Part shown: one piece after another, positions 19,130 to 30,280 of the stretch
Layout of the letters: each line of letters begins with the position of its first letter
Position numbering within the stretch: the first letter of the stretch is position 1
Origin: Sphingomonas swuensis
GTDB lineage: Bacteria; Pseudomonadota; Alphaproteobacteria; Sphingomonadales; Sphingomonadaceae
Length of the DNA: 64,000 nucleotides
Assembly: GCF_039538045.1 (NCBI RefSeq)
Contig: NZ_BAABBQ010000001.1
Location: 2,006,001-2,070,000, forward strand
Reading direction: 5' to 3'
The notes under the pieces: model-generated
Databases searched by the model: none
The model's input: the letters and a program-made list of their open reading frames with translations, nothing else
Told to the model about the DNA's origin: nothing
Program-made: the position numbers and the translations under genes

Positions 19130-21175
19130 TCAGCGGGTCATCGCCCAGGTCGCCGCGCCGACAAGGCCGAGCAGCATGACCAGAGCATAGGAGTTGAGAT
19201 AGCCCGACTGGAGCCGTGCGGTGATGCGGTTGCCGACGCCGACCGCGTAGGCCGCGCCGTGCGGGCCGAAGCGGTCGATCGTCTTCTCGTCACCGCGGTG
19301 CCAGAAGAAGCGGCCAAGCGCGAGCGACGGACGGACGAACAGGACGTCGTAAATCTCGTCGAAATACCACTTCTTCATCAGGAAGCCGTGGATGGGACCG
19401 GTCGCGGCGATCCACTTGCCCGGCATGTCCGGACGGCGGATGTAGTTGTTCCAGGCCAGCGCGAGGCCGATCAGCATGACGATCCCGGGGACGAGCTTGA
19501 CCCAGGTCGGCACGTGGTGCGCCGCTTCGACCAGATGCAGATCGTGGAATAGGCTTCCGGCCCAGAAGCGAACGCCTTCCTCGGCTCCGAAGAACTGATC
19601 GTGGAACAGGAAGCCGGCAAACACCGCGCCGAGGCTGAGCACGCCGAGCGGGACCAGCATGCTGAGCGGACTCTCGTGCGGATGGTAGCCGGCGGTGCCG
19701 GTGACCGGCGCCGGAGCAGCCGAGTGGCTGCTGTCGCCATGCTCCTCGTCCGGATGGTCATGGTGATCGCCGTGGACCGCGTGCTGGATATGCTCCGAGC
19801 CGGCCCAGCGAGCCTGACCGAAGAAGGTCAGGAAGATGAGCCGCCAGCTGTAGAAGCTGGTCAACAGGGCGACGAAGGCGCCGAGCCAGAAGGCGACCAT
19901 ACCGGCGACCGATCCGCTCGCGAACGCGCTCTCGAGGATCGCGTCCTTCGAGTAGAAGCCGGCGAAGCCGAACACCCCGACGATGCCGACGCCGGTGATC
20001 GCAAGCGTTCCGAGCACCATCGCCCAGAAGGTCAGCGGGATCTGCTTCCGTAGCGCGCCATAGTAACGCATGTCCTGCTCGTGGTGCATCGCGTGGATGA
20101 CCGAGCCCGCGCCGAGGAACAGCAGCGCCTTGAAGAAGGCGTGGGTGAAGAGGTGGAACATGGCCGCGCCATAGGCGCCAACGCCCGCGGCGAAGAACAT
20201 GTAGCCGAGCTGGCTGCAGGTCGAATAGGCGATCACCCGCTTGATGTCGTTCTGCACCAGGCCGACCGTCGCCGCAAACAATGCGGTTGCGAGCCCGACA
20301 TAGGTGACGACCGTGGTCGCCGTCTCGCTCGTCTCGAACATCGGCGACAGGCGGCAGACCATGAACACGCCGGCGGTGACCATGGTCGCGGCATGGATCA
20401 GCGCGCTGACCGGGGTCGGGCCTTCCATCGCGTCCGGAAGCCAGGTGTGGAGGCCGAGCTGCGCCGACTTGCCCATCGCGCCGACGAACAGCAGCAGGCA
20501 GAGCAGGGTCATCGTGTCGACCCGCATTCCGGCAAAGCCGATGGTCGAACCTGCCATGTCGGGCGCCGCGGCGAGGATCGCCGGGATCGACACCGTCCCG
20601 AACACCAGGAAGGTGCCGAAGATTCCGAGGCTGAAGCCGAAGTCGCCGACGCGGTTGACCACGAACGCCTTGATCGCGGCCGCGTTGGCCGACGGCTTGT
20701 GGTACCAGAAGCCGATCAGCAGGTAGGAAGCGAGGCCCACCCCTTCCCAGCCGAAGAACATCTGGATCAGGCTGTCGGCCGTCACCAGCATCAGCATGGC
20801 GAAGGTGAACAGCGAGAGATAGGCGAAGAAGCGGGGCTGCGACGGATCTTCCGCCATATAGCCCCAGCTGTAGAGGTGGACGAGGCTGGAGACGGTGGTG
20901 ATCACCACCAGCATCACCGCGGTCAGCGTGTCGACGCGAAGGCTCCAGTCGACCACCAGGTCGCCCGAGCGGATCCAGTCGAGCACCGGCACGACCTGCG
21001 CCTCGCCGCTCCCGCCGAGGAAGGAAAGGAAGATCGGCCACGACAGCGCGCAGCTGATGAACAGCGCGCCGGTGGTGATCGCCTTGGCCGGCACCTTGCC
21101 GATCGCGCGTCCGCCGAGGCCCGCGACGATCGCGGCCAGCAGCGGCAGGAAGACGATGAGGATGATCGAATGCAT
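19130..21175 (-). CDS. nuoL: NADH-quinone oxidoreductase subunit L
   Basis: A 681-residue distal membrane subunit of complex I with about 16 helices and the long lateral helix near the C-terminus. The motif [20 protein letters not shown] is the channel signature. A His-rich loop (about residues 460-485, [17 protein letters not shown]) is a lineage-typical insertion. The start MHSIILIVF at 21175 is preferred over upstream codons because it begins at the first helix and lies next to the nuoK stop. Confidence 0.97.
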   Translation of the reverse strand: MHSIILIVFLPLLAAIVAGLGGRAIGKVPAKAITTGALFISCALSWPIFLSFLGGSGEAQVVPVLDWIRSGDLVVDWSLRVDTLTAVMLVVITTVSSLVHLYSWGYMAEDPSQPRFFAYLSLFTFAMLMLVTADSLIQMFFGWEGVGLASYLLIGFWYHKPSANAAAIKAFVVNRVGDFGFSLGIFGTFLVFGTVSIPAILAAAPDMAGSTIGFAGMRVDTMTLLCLLLFVGAMGKSAQLGLHTWLPDAMEGPTPVSALIHAATMVTAGVFMVCRLSPMFETSETATTVVTYVGLATALFAATVGLVQNDIKRVIAYSTCSQLGYMFFAAGVGAYGAAMFHLFTHAFFKALLFLGAGSVIHAMHHEQDMRYYGALRKQIPLTFWAMVLGTLAITGVGIVGVFGFAGFYSKDAILESAFASGSVAGMVAFWLGAFVALLTSFYSWRLIFLTFFGQARWAGSEHIQHAVHGDHHDHPDEEHGDSSHSAAPAPVTGTAGYHPHESPLSMLVPLGVLSLGAVFAGFLFHDQFFGAEEGVRFWAGSLFHDLHLVEAAHHVPTWVKLVPGIVMLIGLALAWNNYIRRPDMPGKWIAATGPIHGFLMKKWYFDEIYDVLFVRPSLALGRFFWHRGDEKTIDRFGPHGAAYAVGVGNRITARLQSGYLNSYALVMLLGLVGAATWAMTR

Positions 21176-21176
21176 G

Positions 21177-21482
21177 TTACCCGCGCATGCTGTCTGCAGC
21201 GTCGACCGCGATGGTCCCGCGGCGGCGGAAGAAGATGACCAGGATCGCAAGTCCGATCGCGGCCTCGGCGGCGGCGACGGTCAGCACGAACATGGCGAAG
21301 ATCTGCCCCTTCATGTCGCCGAGGTAGGCGCTGAAGGCGACGAGGTTGATGTTCACCGCGAGCAAAAGGAGCTCGATCGCCATCAGCATCAGGATGACGT
21401 TGCGCCGGTTGAGGAAGATGCCGAGCACGCCGATCACGAACAGGATCGCCGACACGGTGAGGAAGTGGGCCAGGCCGATCAC
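21177..21482 (-). CDS. nuoK: NADH-quinone oxidoreductase subunit K
   Basis: A 101-residue subunit with three membrane helices carrying the conserved buried acidic residues of the family ([11 protein letters not shown] and [10 protein letters not shown]). It starts at GTG 21482, overlapping the nuoJ TGA as GTGA. It forms part of the proton-pumping E-channel region of complex I. Confidence 0.97.
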   Translation of the reverse strand: MIGLAHFLTVSAILFVIGVLGIFLNRRNVILMLMAIELLLLAVNINLVAFSAYLGDMKGQIFAMFVLTVAAAEAAIGLAILVIFFRRRGTIAVDAADSMRG

Positions 21483-22090
21483 AGTTCCATCCCCTGTCCG
21501 ACCTGCGGCTGCAGGTTCTTGACCGCGTCCTGCGGGCGACGGCCGATCTGGCGGCTGGCGTTCTGGCCGCGCGCGTCACCCCGGCTGCGGTGGGTCAGCA
21601 CGATGGCGCCGATCATCGCGACCAGCAGGATCAGCCCCGCGAGCTCGAACGGAAGCAGGTAGCGGCTGTAGAGCTCGATCCCGAGCGCCTCGATGTTTGG
21701 CACCGGCCGGGCGGTCGTCGCGGTTGCCGCCTGCACCATCGCCGGCCCCGACCTGGCGGCGCTCATCGCGATGACGATCTCGGCCAGGAGCACGATCGCG
21801 ATCAGCAGTCCGAACGGCAGGTTGCGGGTGAAGCCCGAGCGCAACGACGAGAAGTCGACGTCGAGCATCATGACCACGAACAGGAACAGCACCGCGACCG
21901 CGCCGACGTAGACGATCACCAGCAGCATGGCGATGAACTCGGCCCCGACCAGCAGCATCAGCCCGGCCGCATTGAAGAAGGCGAGGATCAGCCACAGCAC
22001 CGAATGCACCGGGTTGCGTGCGAAGATCACCAGCACGGCGGACGTGATGGTGACGGTCGCGAAAAGGTAGAAGGCGAGAAGGGCGATCAT
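21479..22090 (-). CDS. nuoJ: NADH-quinone oxidoreductase subunit J
   Basis: A 203-residue subunit with five membrane helices; the N-terminal segment and the motif [21 protein letters not shown] are characteristic. The C-terminal 35 residues are a polar tail rich in Arg/Gln. A 15-base gap separates it from nuoI, and it is coupled to nuoK by GTGA. Confidence 0.96.
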   Translation of the reverse strand: MIALLAFYLFATVTITSAVLVIFARNPVHSVLWLILAFFNAAGLMLLVGAEFIAMLLVIVYVGAVAVLFLFVVMMLDVDFSSLRSGFTRNLPFGLLIAIVLLAEIVIAMSAARSGPAMVQAATATTARPVPNIEALGIELYSRYLLPFELAGLILLVAMIGAIVLTHRSRGDARGQNASRQIGRRPQDAVKNLQPQVGQGMEL

Positions 22091-22105
22091 GGGTTGGCCG
22101 GGCGC

Positions 22106-22591
22106 TTAACGGTAGGGCGCATCGGCGGCAAGGTTCGCCGCGATCGCCGCTTCCCATCGGTCGCCGTTGGCGAGCAGCTTGGACTTGTCATAGAGCAGCT
22201 CCTCGCGGCTCTCGGTCGAGAATTCGATGTTCGGACCCTCGACGATGGCGTCGACCGGGCAGGCCTCGGCGCATAGGCCGCAGTAGATGCACTTCACCAT
22301 GTCGATGTCGTAGCGGGTGGTGCGGCGGCTGCCGTCCTCGCGCGGCTCGGCCTCGATGGTGATCGCCAGCGCCGGGCACACCGCCTCGCACAGCTTGCAG
22401 GCGATGCAGCGCTCTTCGCCGTTGGGATAGCGACGCAGCGCATGCTCGCCGCGGAAGCGCGGGCTCTGCGGGGTCTTCTCGAAGGGGTAGTTGATCGTCG
22501 CCTTGGGCTTGAAGAAATATTTGAAGGTGAGGGCGTGCCCCTTCACCAGCTCCCAGAGCGTGAACGACTTGATGATCTGCGCGGCATTCAT
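22106..22591 (-). CDS. nuoI: NADH-quinone oxidoreductase subunit I
   Basis: A 161-residue 8Fe ferredoxin subunit that holds two [4Fe-4S] clusters on the path to quinone. The two motifs are [13 protein letters not shown] and [13 protein letters not shown], each CxxCxxCxxxCP. The amphipathic N-terminal helix anchors it to the membrane arm. It starts 6 bases after the nuoH stop. Confidence 0.97.
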   Translation of the reverse strand: MNAAQIIKSFTLWELVKGHALTFKYFFKPKATINYPFEKTPQSPRFRGEHALRRYPNGEERCIACKLCEAVCPALAITIEAEPREDGSRRTTRYDIDMVKCIYCGLCAEACPVDAIVEGPNIEFSTESREELLYDKSKLLANGDRWEAAIAANLAADAPYR

Positions 22592-22597
22592 GGCCGG

Positions 22598-23653
22598 TCA
22601 GGCTCCATATCGGGTCAGCATCAGCCACAGGCTGATGGCGAAGACGAAGAACAGGCTGAGCGGCAGGAAGATCTTCCATCCCAGCCGCATCAGCTGGTCG
22701 TAGCGGTACCTCGGCACGGTCGCGCGGACCCAGCCGAAGATGAAGAAGAACATCGACATCTTCAGCAGCAGCCAGAGAATGCCCGGAATGTCGAACCAGG
22801 GAATGAGGTCGATGTTCAGGAACGGCAGGAACCCGCCCCAGAAGAGGATGGCGTTCAGCGCGCACATCAGGATGACGTTGCCATATTCGCCGAGCCAGAA
22901 GAGCGCGAAGCTCATCGAGCTGTATTCGGTCTGGAAGCCGGCGACGAGTTCGCTCTCCGCTTCGGTCAGGTCGAACGGCGTGCGGAAGGTCTCGGCCATG
23001 GAGCTGATCAGGAACACCACCGCCATCGGGAAGAGCAGCGGATTGAACCCGAAGCCGTTGAAGAAGCCGAGCACATTGCCCTGCTGGGCCATGACGATGC
23101 CGGTCATGTTGAAGGTGCCGGCATAGAGCACGACGCAGATCAGGACGAAGCCGATCGACACCTCGTAGCTGACCATCTGCGCGGCCGCGCGAAGTGCCGA
23201 GAAGAATGGATATTTCGAGTTGGACGCCCAGCCCGCGATGATCACGCCGTAGACCCCGAGGCTCGAGGCGGCGAGGATGTAGAGCAGCCCGACGTTGATG
23301 TCGGCAAGGACAACGCCGAAGTCGAACGGGACCACCGCCCACACGATCAGCGCGGTCGTGAAGCTGATGATCGGCGCGAGCAGGAACAGGCCCTTGTTGG
23401 CGCTGGTCGGGACGATGGTCTCCTTGAGGAAGACCTTGAGGCCGTCGGCGAAGCTCTGCAGCAGGCCGAATGGACCGACGACGTTGGGGCCCCGGCGGAG
23501 CGCGATCGCGGCCCAGATCTTTCGCTCGGCATAGATGATCATCGCCACCGCCAGCATCAGCGGAAGCGCGATCAGCAGGATGCCGGCGATGGTCGCGAGG
23601 AACCACGACCATTCGTAGGTCATGTGCCAGCTGTTCTGGAAGAAGTCGGTCAC
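22598..23653 (-). CDS. nuoH: NADH-quinone oxidoreductase subunit H
   Basis: A 351-residue membrane subunit with eight helices that forms much of the quinone-binding site. The characteristic [19 protein letters not shown] loop is present. The start is GTG at 23653, overlapping the nuoG TGA as GTGA, with a GGAGGCGGCGGA purine-rich stretch just before it; an upstream in-frame ATG would run deep into nuoG. Confidence 0.96.
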   Translation of the reverse strand: MTDFFQNSWHMTYEWSWFLATIAGILLIALPLMLAVAMIIYAERKIWAAIALRRGPNVVGPFGLLQSFADGLKVFLKETIVPTSANKGLFLLAPIISFTTALIVWAVVPFDFGVVLADINVGLLYILAASSLGVYGVIIAGWASNSKYPFFSALRAAAQMVSYEVSIGFVLICVVLYAGTFNMTGIVMAQQGNVLGFFNGFGFNPLLFPMAVVFLISSMAETFRTPFDLTEAESELVAGFQTEYSSMSFALFWLGEYGNVILMCALNAILFWGGFLPFLNIDLIPWFDIPGILWLLLKMSMFFFIFGWVRATVPRYRYDQLMRLGWKIFLPLSLFFVFAISLWLMLTRYGA

Positions 23654-25662
23654 TCCGCCGCCTCCGCGAAGGTCTGGCCGTGGATGAGTTCGGCCGAGCA
23701 GCGCTGCATCGTCGGGCTCGCCCGGCTGATTGCGTTGGTGAGATAGAAGTCCTTGACCGGCAGTCCGACCGGACCGCTTGCCTCGGCAGGCAACGACGGC
23801 GGCGACCACGGCAGGTCGAGCAGCCCCTCGGTCCCGAGCGCGGGCACTTCGGCGATCATCGCCGCGCGCAGCTGGTCGAAGCGGTCGAAGGGCAGCGGAT
23901 TGCCAATGAGATCACTGACCGCCCGCAGGATGGTCCAGTCCTCGCGTGCCTCGCCCGGAGGGAAGCTCGCCTTTTCGGCGCGCTGCACCCGTCCTTCGAG
24001 GTTGACGAAGGTGCCATGCTTCTCGCTGTAGGCGGCGCCCGGAAGCACCAGGTCGGCATGGCGTGCGCCCTTGTCGCCATGATGGCCGATGTAGACCTTG
24101 AAGGCCCCGGCGAAGCGCTCGCCGGCGACTTCGTCCGCACCCATCAGAAGCACCAGCTCGGGGCTCGCGGCCTCGAGATCGGCAATCCCGCCCTTGCTGC
24201 CATAGCCTAGGAGAAGCGAAGCCATCCGGCTCGCCGCAGTGTGGATGACGTTGAAGCCGTTCCATCCGTCCTTAACGAGGCCGAGCTGCCCGACCAGCGC
24301 GAGCGCGGCGCCAAGCGCCCCTGCTCCGAGCGCGCCGGGACCGACGATGACCGCCGGGCGCTCCGCCTTGGCGAAGACCTCGGTCACGACCTTGGGCAGC
24401 TTGCCGAGCAGCGACAGGTCGTCACCGATGTCGGTAACCGGGTAGGTGAGGTCGACCGCGGGGCCGACGCTGAACACCGGCGCGCCCATGCGCCGAACGG
24501 CCTTGCGCAGCCGCGTGTTGACCAGCGGCGCCTCCCAGCGGGGATTGGTCCCAATCAGGAGGATCGCATCGGCATTCTCGATGCCAGCGAGGGTCGAGTT
24601 GAATGCCACCGCCGACAGGCTGGTCACGTCATAGTCGAGGCCGGTCTGGCGTCCCTCAAGCAGGGTGCTCCCCTGCCCTTCGAGCAGCTTCTTCGCCGCG
24701 AACATCGTCTCGGCGTCGAGCAGGTCGCCGGCAACCGCCGCGACCTTCGAACCCGCTCCCTTGAGCTTGGCCGCGAACAGCTCGAGCGCCTCGGCCCAGG
24801 TCGCCGCGCGCAGCTTGCCGCCCTCGCGCACCCACGGCCGGTCGAGGCGGTTGCGGACCAGGGCGTCGGCATGGTGCCGGCTCTTGTCGCTGATCCACTC
24901 CTCGTTGACGTCCTCGTTGATGCGCGGAAGGATCCGCATCACCTGCGGACCGCGAACGTCAAGGCGGATGTTGCTTCCGACCGCGTCCATCACGTCGATC
25001 GAGGGGATCTTGCGCAGTTCCCACGGACGATATTCGAAATTCTGCGGCGCCTGCAGCAGCGCGCCCACCGGGCACAGGTCGGCGAGGTTGCCGCTCAGCT
25101 CGCTGGTCAGCGCCCGCTCGAGATAGGCGGTGATCTGCGCATCCTCGCCGCGATAGAGCATCCCGATTTCGGGCGTGCCCGCTACTTCCTCGGCGAAGCG
25201 CACGCAGCGGGTGCACTGAATGCAGCGGGTCATCGCGGTCTTGATGACCGGGCCCATATACTTGTCGTCGACCGAGCGCTTGTTCTCGTCGAACCGGCTC
25301 GACGAGCGGCCATAGGACATCGCCTGGTCCTGCAGGTCGCATTCGCCGCCCTGGTCGCAGATCGGGCAGTCGAGCGGGTGGTTGATGAGGAGGAACTCCA
25401 TCACCCCTTCGCGCGCCTTCTTGACCATCGCGGTATCGGTGCGGATCACCTGATTGTCCGCCGCCGGGAGCGCGCAGCTCGCCTGCGGCTTGGGCGGTCC
25501 GGGAGAGACCTCGACCAGGCACATACGGCAGTTGCCGGCGATGCTCAGCCGCTCGTGATAGCAGAAGCGCGGGATCTCCTTGCCGGCAAGCTCGCACGCC
25601 TGCAGCACGGTCGCCCCTGCGGGGACCTCAATCTCTTCGCCGTCGACGGTTACCTTAGGCAT
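23650..25662 (-). CDS. nuoG: NADH-quinone oxidoreductase subunit G
   Basis: A 670-residue iron-sulphur subunit of the peripheral arm. An N-terminal [2Fe-2S] domain ([15 protein letters not shown] and a further Cys in SCALPA), a His/Cys [4Fe-4S] site ([18 protein letters not shown]) and a [10 protein letters not shown] cluster site precede a molybdopterin-oxidoreductase-like domain without cofactor motifs. Start at ATG 25662 (MPKVTVDG, the family-typical N-terminus), although ATG 25680 with GGAG upstream is also possible. Either choice overlaps the small gene before it, by 8 or 26 bases. Confidence 0.95.
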   Translation of the reverse strand: MPKVTVDGEEIEVPAGATVLQACELAGKEIPRFCYHERLSIAGNCRMCLVEVSPGPPKPQASCALPAADNQVIRTDTAMVKKAREGVMEFLLINHPLDCPICDQGGECDLQDQAMSYGRSSSRFDENKRSVDDKYMGPVIKTAMTRCIQCTRCVRFAEEVAGTPEIGMLYRGEDAQITAYLERALTSELSGNLADLCPVGALLQAPQNFEYRPWELRKIPSIDVMDAVGSNIRLDVRGPQVMRILPRINEDVNEEWISDKSRHHADALVRNRLDRPWVREGGKLRAATWAEALELFAAKLKGAGSKVAAVAGDLLDAETMFAAKKLLEGQGSTLLEGRQTGLDYDVTSLSAVAFNSTLAGIENADAILLIGTNPRWEAPLVNTRLRKAVRRMGAPVFSVGPAVDLTYPVTDIGDDLSLLGKLPKVVTEVFAKAERPAVIVGPGALGAGALGAALALVGQLGLVKDGWNGFNVIHTAASRMASLLLGYGSKGGIADLEAASPELVLLMGADEVAGERFAGAFKVYIGHHGDKGARHADLVLPGAAYSEKHGTFVNLEGRVQRAEKASFPPGEAREDWTILRAVSDLIGNPLPFDRFDQLRAAMIAEVPALGTEGLLDLPWSPPSLPAEASGPVGLPVKDFYLTNAISRASPTMQRCSAELIHGQTFAEAAE

Positions 25663-25927
25663 GCTTTGTACCTTGACCATTCAAGGTGCTCCACTCGCGA
25701 CTGTCTTGACCTTTCATGCGGACAGCACGGCCCTGCTGCAAAAGATTCCAGACTTCATCGAGGGTATCGACCTTATCGTAGACTTCGTCCTTGTTGCCCT
25801 TCTTGCCGCGCTGCTTGACGAGGAACTTACCATCAAGGTGGCGGGGCTCGACTACGAAGAGCTCAGTTTTACCGACGTTTTTGCCAAAACGCCGCGAGTG
25901 CTCCTTCCAGATACGGCTAATTGTCAC
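25655..25927 (-). CDS. Small basic protein between nuoF and nuoG, function unknown
   Basis: A 90-residue soluble protein rich in Lys, Arg and Asp, with no membrane segment or Cys motif. Its GTG start overlaps the nuoF TGA as GTGA, and its stop overlaps the start of nuoG, so it sits precisely inside the operon. A hand count of 25741-25920 gives 94 G/C in 180 (about 52%), visibly below the flanking nuo genes, and the codons are less GC-biased. Recognisable pieces are an N-terminal basic patch ([16 protein letters not shown]), a [11 protein letters not shown] loop and a helical [10 protein letters not shown] segment. I do not recognise the family; a transferred gene or a small complex I accessory factor are both possible. 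Confidence 0.7.
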   Translation of the reverse strand: MTISRIWKEHSRRFGKNVGKTELFVVEPRHLDGKFLVKQRGKKGNKDEVYDKVDTLDEVWNLLQQGRAVRMKGQDSREWSTLNGQGTKHA

Positions 25928-27234
25928 TCCGCCGCCTCCAGCATCGTGCCGCCATTGCGCTCGGCCATGCGTCGCTCGAGCTCGGGGCGGAAGTGCTTGA
26001 TGAGGCCCTGGATCGGCCACGCCGCGGCATCGCCGAGCGCGCAGATCGTGTGGCCTTCGACCTGCTTGGTGACGTCGTGTAGCTTGTCGATGAGGTCGGG
26101 CGTGCCCTCGCCCTCGCGCAGCCGCTCCATGATCCGCCACATCCAGCCGGTGCCTTCACGGCACGGGGTGCACTGCCCGCAGCTCTCATGCTTGTAGAAG
26201 TAGCTGATGCGGGCGATCGCGCGGACGATGTCGGTCGACTTGTCCATGACGATGATCGCCGCAGTGCCGAGACCCGAGCCGACCGCCTTGAGGCCGTCGA
26301 AGTCCATCGGCGCGTCCATGATCTCGGCCGCGGGGACGAGCGGGACCGAGCTTCCGCCCGGGATCACGGCGAGCAGATTGTCCCACCCGCCGCGAATGCC
26401 GCCGCAGTGGCGGTCGATGAGTTCGCGGAAGGATATGCCCATGCTCTCCTCGACCACCGCCGGCTTGTTCACATGGCCGCTGATCTGGAAGAGCTTGGTG
26501 CCCTCATTCTTCTCGCGGCCGAAGCCCGCGAACCAGCTCGCGCCGCGGCGGAGGATAGTCGGGACGACGGCGATGGACTCGACGTTGTTGACCGTGGTCG
26601 GGCAGCCGTACAGGCCCGCGCCCGCCGGGAATGGCGGCTTGAGCCGAGGCCGGCCCTGCTTGCCCTCGAGGCTCTCGAGCATCGCGGTCTCTTCGCCGCA
26701 GATGTAGGCGCCCGCGCCGCGATGGCAGAAGATGTCGAAGTCGTAGCCACTTCCGGCGGCATTCTTGCCGACCAGGCCCGCGGCATAAGCCTCCGCGATC
26801 GCCTTCTCGAGCGCCTGCGCCTCGCGGATATATTCGCCGCGAATGTAGATGTAGCAGGCCCGCGCGCGCATCGCGAAGCTGGCGATCAGCGCCCCCTCGA
26901 TCAGCTTGTGCGGATCGTGGCGGATGATCTCACGATCCTTGCAGGATCCGGGCTCGCTCTCGTCGGCGTTGATGACGAGGAAGTTCGGCTTACCGGGCTT
27001 GGGCTCCTTGGGCATGAAGCTCCACTTCATGCCGGTCGGGAAGCCCGCGCCGCCGCGTCCGCGCAAACCCGAGGCCTTGACCGCGTCGATGATCGCGTCC
27101 GCGCCGACGCTCATCAGCGCCTTGGTATTGTCCCAGTCGCCCCGCGCCTGCGCCGCCTTTAGATCGGGCGACTGGAAACCGTAGACGTTGGTGAAGATGC
27201 GGTCCTTGTCGGACAGCGGCCCGGTGTAGCCCAT
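25924..27234 (-). CDS. nuoF: NADH-quinone oxidoreductase subunit F
   Basis: A 436-residue flavoprotein subunit that binds NADH and FMN and starts electron transfer in complex I. The motifs [13 protein letters not shown] (FMN/NADH) and [12 protein letters not shown] (N3 [4Fe-4S] cluster) are visible. It starts 1 base after the stop of the small membrane-protein gene upstream, and its stop overlaps the next small gene by GTGA. Confidence 0.97.
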   Translation of the reverse strand: MGYTGPLSDKDRIFTNVYGFQSPDLKAAQARGDWDNTKALMSVGADAIIDAVKASGLRGRGGAGFPTGMKWSFMPKEPKPGKPNFLVINADESEPGSCKDREIIRHDPHKLIEGALIASFAMRARACYIYIRGEYIREAQALEKAIAEAYAAGLVGKNAAGSGYDFDIFCHRGAGAYICGEETAMLESLEGKQGRPRLKPPFPAGAGLYGCPTTVNNVESIAVVPTILRRGASWFAGFGREKNEGTKLFQISGHVNKPAVVEESMGISFRELIDRHCGGIRGGWDNLLAVIPGGSSVPLVPAAEIMDAPMDFDGLKAVGSGLGTAAIIVMDKSTDIVRAIARISYFYKHESCGQCTPCREGTGWMWRIMERLREGEGTPDLIDKLHDVTKQVEGHTICALGDAAAWPIQGLIKHFRPELERRMAERNGGTMLEAAE

Positions 27235-27235
27235 C

Positions 27236-27379
27236 TTAGATCGAGCCCTGGCTGAGGAAATAGACGACCGCGACCGCGATCGCCGCGAGCACGGCGAGCT
27301 TGATCACGCCCTTGACGAACTTGAAGGCGAGGAAGGCGGCGACCAGCGCGACGAGGATGACGATGATGGAGCCGTCCAC
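27236..27379 (-). CDS. Small hydrophobic protein between nuoE and nuoF
   Basis: A 47-residue protein found by reading the gap between nuoE and nuoF. It starts with GTG at 27379, directly abutting the nuoE TAG, and ends in TAA one base before the nuoF ATG. It contains two hydrophobic stretches (about residues 4-19 and 25-42) joined by a KFVKG turn, so it could be a membrane hairpin. Perfect packing between nuo genes and the absence of any other use for this DNA support it as a real gene. No family is recognised. Confidence 0.65.
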   Translation of the reverse strand: MDGSIIVILVALVAAFLAFKFVKGVIKLAVLAAIAVAVVYFLSQGSI

Positions 27380-28066
27380 CTAGGCGCCCTCGCCCGCTTC
27401 GGCCCACATCGGCCGATAGTCGTAATTGCGCTCGGTCATCTTCTTGAGGTTGGTGGGGCCGCCCTCTGCGCAACTGGTCTGCCGACCGATCTGCGAGCCC
27501 GGCTTGACCGGCTTGCCCGAGGCCAGCGCGTCGAGCACGGCACCCATGCTCTCCTCGGTCAGATCCTCGAAATTGTCGTCGTTGATCTGGACCATCGGCG
27601 CGTTTGCGCAGGCGCCGAGGCACTCCACCTCGGTCAGCGTGAACAGCCCGTCGGACGTCGTATAGCCCTTCTTGATCCCGCGCTTCTCGCAGGCGGCGAG
27701 CACGTCGTCAGACCCGCGCAGCATGCACGGCGTCGTCCCGCACAGCTGCACGTGATACTTGCCGACGGGAACCAGATTGAACATCGTGTAGAAGCTGGCG
27801 ACCTCCATCGCGCGCACCGGCGGAAGCCCGCATTCGGCGGCGACGAATTCGATCACGGGGATCGGCAGCCAGCCCTGCGTGCCCGTCTCGGCCCCGACCT
27901 GCCGCTGGGCGAGGTCGAGCAACGGGATCACCGCCGAAGCCTTGCGGCCTTCGGGATATTTAGCGAGCGCGCGCGCGGCCTCGGGCGCATGTGCCTTGTC
28001 CCAGGTGAACCCACCCCAGCGCGAACGAAGCTCGGGGACGTCGGGCGCGAAGTGACGCTCGGCCAT
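27380..28066 (-). CDS. nuoE: NADH-quinone oxidoreductase subunit E
   Basis: A 228-residue thioredoxin-fold subunit holding a [2Fe-2S] cluster; the four ligands fall in CGTTPCM and [10 protein letters not shown]. It also has a C-terminal extension of about 60 residues after the cluster region, rich in Gly/Lys/Glu. Its ATG overlaps the nuoD stop by one base. Confidence 0.96.
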   Translation of the reverse strand: MAERHFAPDVPELRSRWGGFTWDKAHAPEAARALAKYPEGRKASAVIPLLDLAQRQVGAETGTQGWLPIPVIEFVAAECGLPPVRAMEVASFYTMFNLVPVGKYHVQLCGTTPCMLRGSDDVLAACEKRGIKKGYTTSDGLFTLTEVECLGACANAPMVQINDDNFEDLTEESMGAVLDALASGKPVKPGSQIGRQTSCAEGGPTNLKKMTERNYDYRPMWAEAGEGA

Positions 28067-29394
28067 TAGCGGTCACACTCCCCGAACACGATGTCCATCG
28101 CGCCGAGAACGGCAGTCGTATCGGCCAGCATGTGACCCTTCATCATGAAGTCCATCGCCTGCAGGTGGCTGAACGCGGTCGGGCGGATCTTGCAGCGGTA
28201 GGGCTTGTTGGTGCCGTCGGCGACCAGATAGACGCCGAACTCGCCCTTGGGGCTTTCGGTCGCGACATACACTTCACCCGCCGGGACATGGTAGCCCTCG
28301 GTATAGAGCTTGAAGTGATGGATGAGCGCTTCCATCGAAGTCTTCATCTCGGCGCGCTTGGGCGGAAATACCTTGCGATCCTCGCTGCCGATCGGACCCT
28401 CGGGCATCTCCTTCAGGCACTGGCGGACGATCCGCCAGCTCTGCCGGACTTCCTCGACGCGGACCATGAAGCGATCGTAGCAGTCGCCGCTGGTGCCGAC
28501 CGGGACGTCGAACTCCATCCGGTCATAGACCTCGTAGGGCTGCGAGCGGCGGATGTCCCACGGAATGCCCGAGCCGCGGATCATCGGACCCGAGAAGCCC
28601 CAGGCGATTGCGTCTTCCTTGGTGACGATGCCGATGTCGACGTTGCGCTGCTTGAAGATGCGGTTGTCGGCGACGAGGCTGATCGCGTCCTCGAACAGGC
28701 CGAGGCGGTTGTCGAGGAAGTCGCCGATCTCGCTCAGCACCTTGGGCGGGATGTCCTGGTGGACGCCGCCGACGCGGAAATAGTTGGCGTGCATCCGGGC
28801 ACCCGACACGCTCTCGTAGATCTGCATCAGATCTTCGCGCAGCTCGAACAGCCACAGGTTGGGCGTCATCGCGCCCACGTCCATCACGTGGCTGCCCAGG
28901 TTGAGCATGTGGTTCTTGATGCGGGTCAGCTCCGCCATCATCACCCGGATGTACTGGGCGCGAAGCGGGATCTCGAGGCCCATCAATTTCTCGGCGGCGA
29001 GCACGAAGCTGTGCTCCATGCACATCGGCGAGCAGTAATCGAGGCGATCGAAATAGGGGATCGCCTGCGCGTAGGTCTTGTACTCGATCAGCTTCTCTGT
29101 GCCGCGGTGAAGCAGCCCGACATGCGGATCGCAGCGCTCGACGATCTCGCCGTCCAGTTCCATGATCAGGCGGAGCACGCCATGCGCCGCCGGATGCTGC
29201 GGGCCGAAGTTGATCGTGTAATTCTCGATGACGTCGTCGCCGGCGTTCTGGTCGCCGCGCTCGGGGATCACCCCGACCTCGACCTTGCGCCGTCCCTCGC
29301 TCGCGCCGGTGAAGGCGGACGAGTCGGGCGTTGCGGCTGCCCGCTCGCCGAGCGTCCCGCCAGTCGCGGGAACGAGGTCCTGTTCCTGTGCCAT
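28066..29394 (-). CDS. nuoD: NADH-quinone oxidoreductase subunit D
   Basis: A 442-residue 49-kDa-type subunit forming the quinone cavity. The [13 protein letters not shown] motif and the [10 protein letters not shown] region are diagnostic. Relative to typical members of about 400 residues it has an N-terminal extension of roughly 45 residues before that motif; a shorter start cannot be excluded, but the ATG lies one base after the nuoC stop, which fits a coupled start. Confidence 0.96.
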   Translation of the reverse strand: MAQEQDLVPATGGTLGERAAATPDSSAFTGASEGRRKVEVGVIPERGDQNAGDDVIENYTINFGPQHPAAHGVLRLIMELDGEIVERCDPHVGLLHRGTEKLIEYKTYAQAIPYFDRLDYCSPMCMEHSFVLAAEKLMGLEIPLRAQYIRVMMAELTRIKNHMLNLGSHVMDVGAMTPNLWLFELREDLMQIYESVSGARMHANYFRVGGVHQDIPPKVLSEIGDFLDNRLGLFEDAISLVADNRIFKQRNVDIGIVTKEDAIAWGFSGPMIRGSGIPWDIRRSQPYEVYDRMEFDVPVGTSGDCYDRFMVRVEEVRQSWRIVRQCLKEMPEGPIGSEDRKVFPPKRAEMKTSMEALIHHFKLYTEGYHVPAGEVYVATESPKGEFGVYLVADGTNKPYRCKIRPTAFSHLQAMDFMMKGHMLADTTAVLGAMDIVFGECDR

Positions 29395-29395
29395 G

Positions 29396-30280
29396 CTACT
29401 GCGCCTCCCCGCTATCGCGGGTCACGTTGGGGCTGTTGGGGACCGGCTCGTCCACATCGGTGGCCTTGCCGCCGACCTGCGCCGACTTGTCCTCGTTGGA
29501 CTTGCGCGCCTCGGCCGAGGCTTCGGCCTTGCCGGCGGTCGCGCGGTCCTCATTGTCGGTGTTGTAGGGCTTCTCGCCCTTGCGCTCTCCGGCGCCGGCG
29601 CCCGCCTGGACCTTGGGCGCGTCGGTCGTCGCCGGTGCGGGCGACGGAGCACCCGGCGCCTGCGGCTCGGCCTTCTCGTCGCCGGGCAGGCGGTACTCCG
29701 GCCCGTTCCACGGCGTCAGGAAGTCGAACGAGCGGAAATCCTGGGCGAGGCTCACCGGCTCGTAGACGACACGCTTCTCGGCTTCCGAGTAGCGCATCTC
29801 GGTGTAGCCGGTCATCGGAAAGTCCTTGCGCAGCGGATGCCCCTCGAACCCGTAGTCGGTCAGGATCCGGCGCAGGTCGCTGTTGCCGCTGAAGGTCACG
29901 CCATAGAGGTCGAACACCTCGCGCTCGAGCCAGCCCGCTACCGGCCACAGCGTGGTCACGGTCGGCACCGGGGTCGCCTCGTCGGTCCGGACCTTGACCC
30001 GGATGCGCCGGTTCCGGGTCAGCGAGAGCAGGTGGTAGTTGACCTCGAAGCGCTCGGGATGGTCGGGATAGTCGACCCCGGCGATCTCCATCAGCTGCTG
30101 ATACTCGAGGCCCGGCGTATCGCGCAGGAGCCGGCACGCCTCGGCGACGCCGTCGCGCTCGACCGTCAGCGTGACCTCGTGGGCCTCATGCTTGGTCTCG
30201 ATGACGAGCGCACCGAGCGCAGCCTCGGCGGCGGCGATCACGCCCTCGTCGCTGGCCATCCTGGGAGCCGAATGGGTCAC
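29396..30280 (-). CDS. nuoC: NADH-quinone oxidoreductase subunit C with long polar C-terminal tail
   Basis: A 294-residue 30-kDa-type subunit. Residues 1-205 cover the conserved domain ([29 protein letters not shown]). The last roughly 90 residues are an Ala/Pro then Lys/Glu/Asp-rich low-complexity tail that is not part of the core fold. The start is GTG at 30280, overlapping the nuoB TGA as GTGA; an ATG seven codons later is the alternative. Confidence 0.94.
   Translation of the reverse strand: MTHSAPRMASDEGVIAAAEAALGALVIETKHEAHEVTLTVERDGVAEACRLLRDTPGLEYQQLMEIAGVDYPDHPERFEVNYHLLSLTRNRRIRVKVRTDEATPVPTVTTLWPVAGWLEREVFDLYGVTFSGNSDLRRILTDYGFEGHPLRKDFPMTGYTEMRYSEAEKRVVYEPVSLAQDFRSFDFLTPWNGPEYRLPGDEKAEPQAPGAPSPAPATTDAPKVQAGAGAGERKGEKPYNTDNEDRATAGKAEASAEARKSNEDKSAQVGGKATDVDEPVPNSPNVTRDSGEAQ

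Noticed and set aside
24241..25818. A 525-codon frame antisense to nuoG
   Set aside because: Shadow of nuoG with no recognisable protein features.
28132..29892. A 586-codon frame antisense to nuoD and nuoC
   Set aside because: No motif, spans two genes, and is explained by low stop frequency at high GC.
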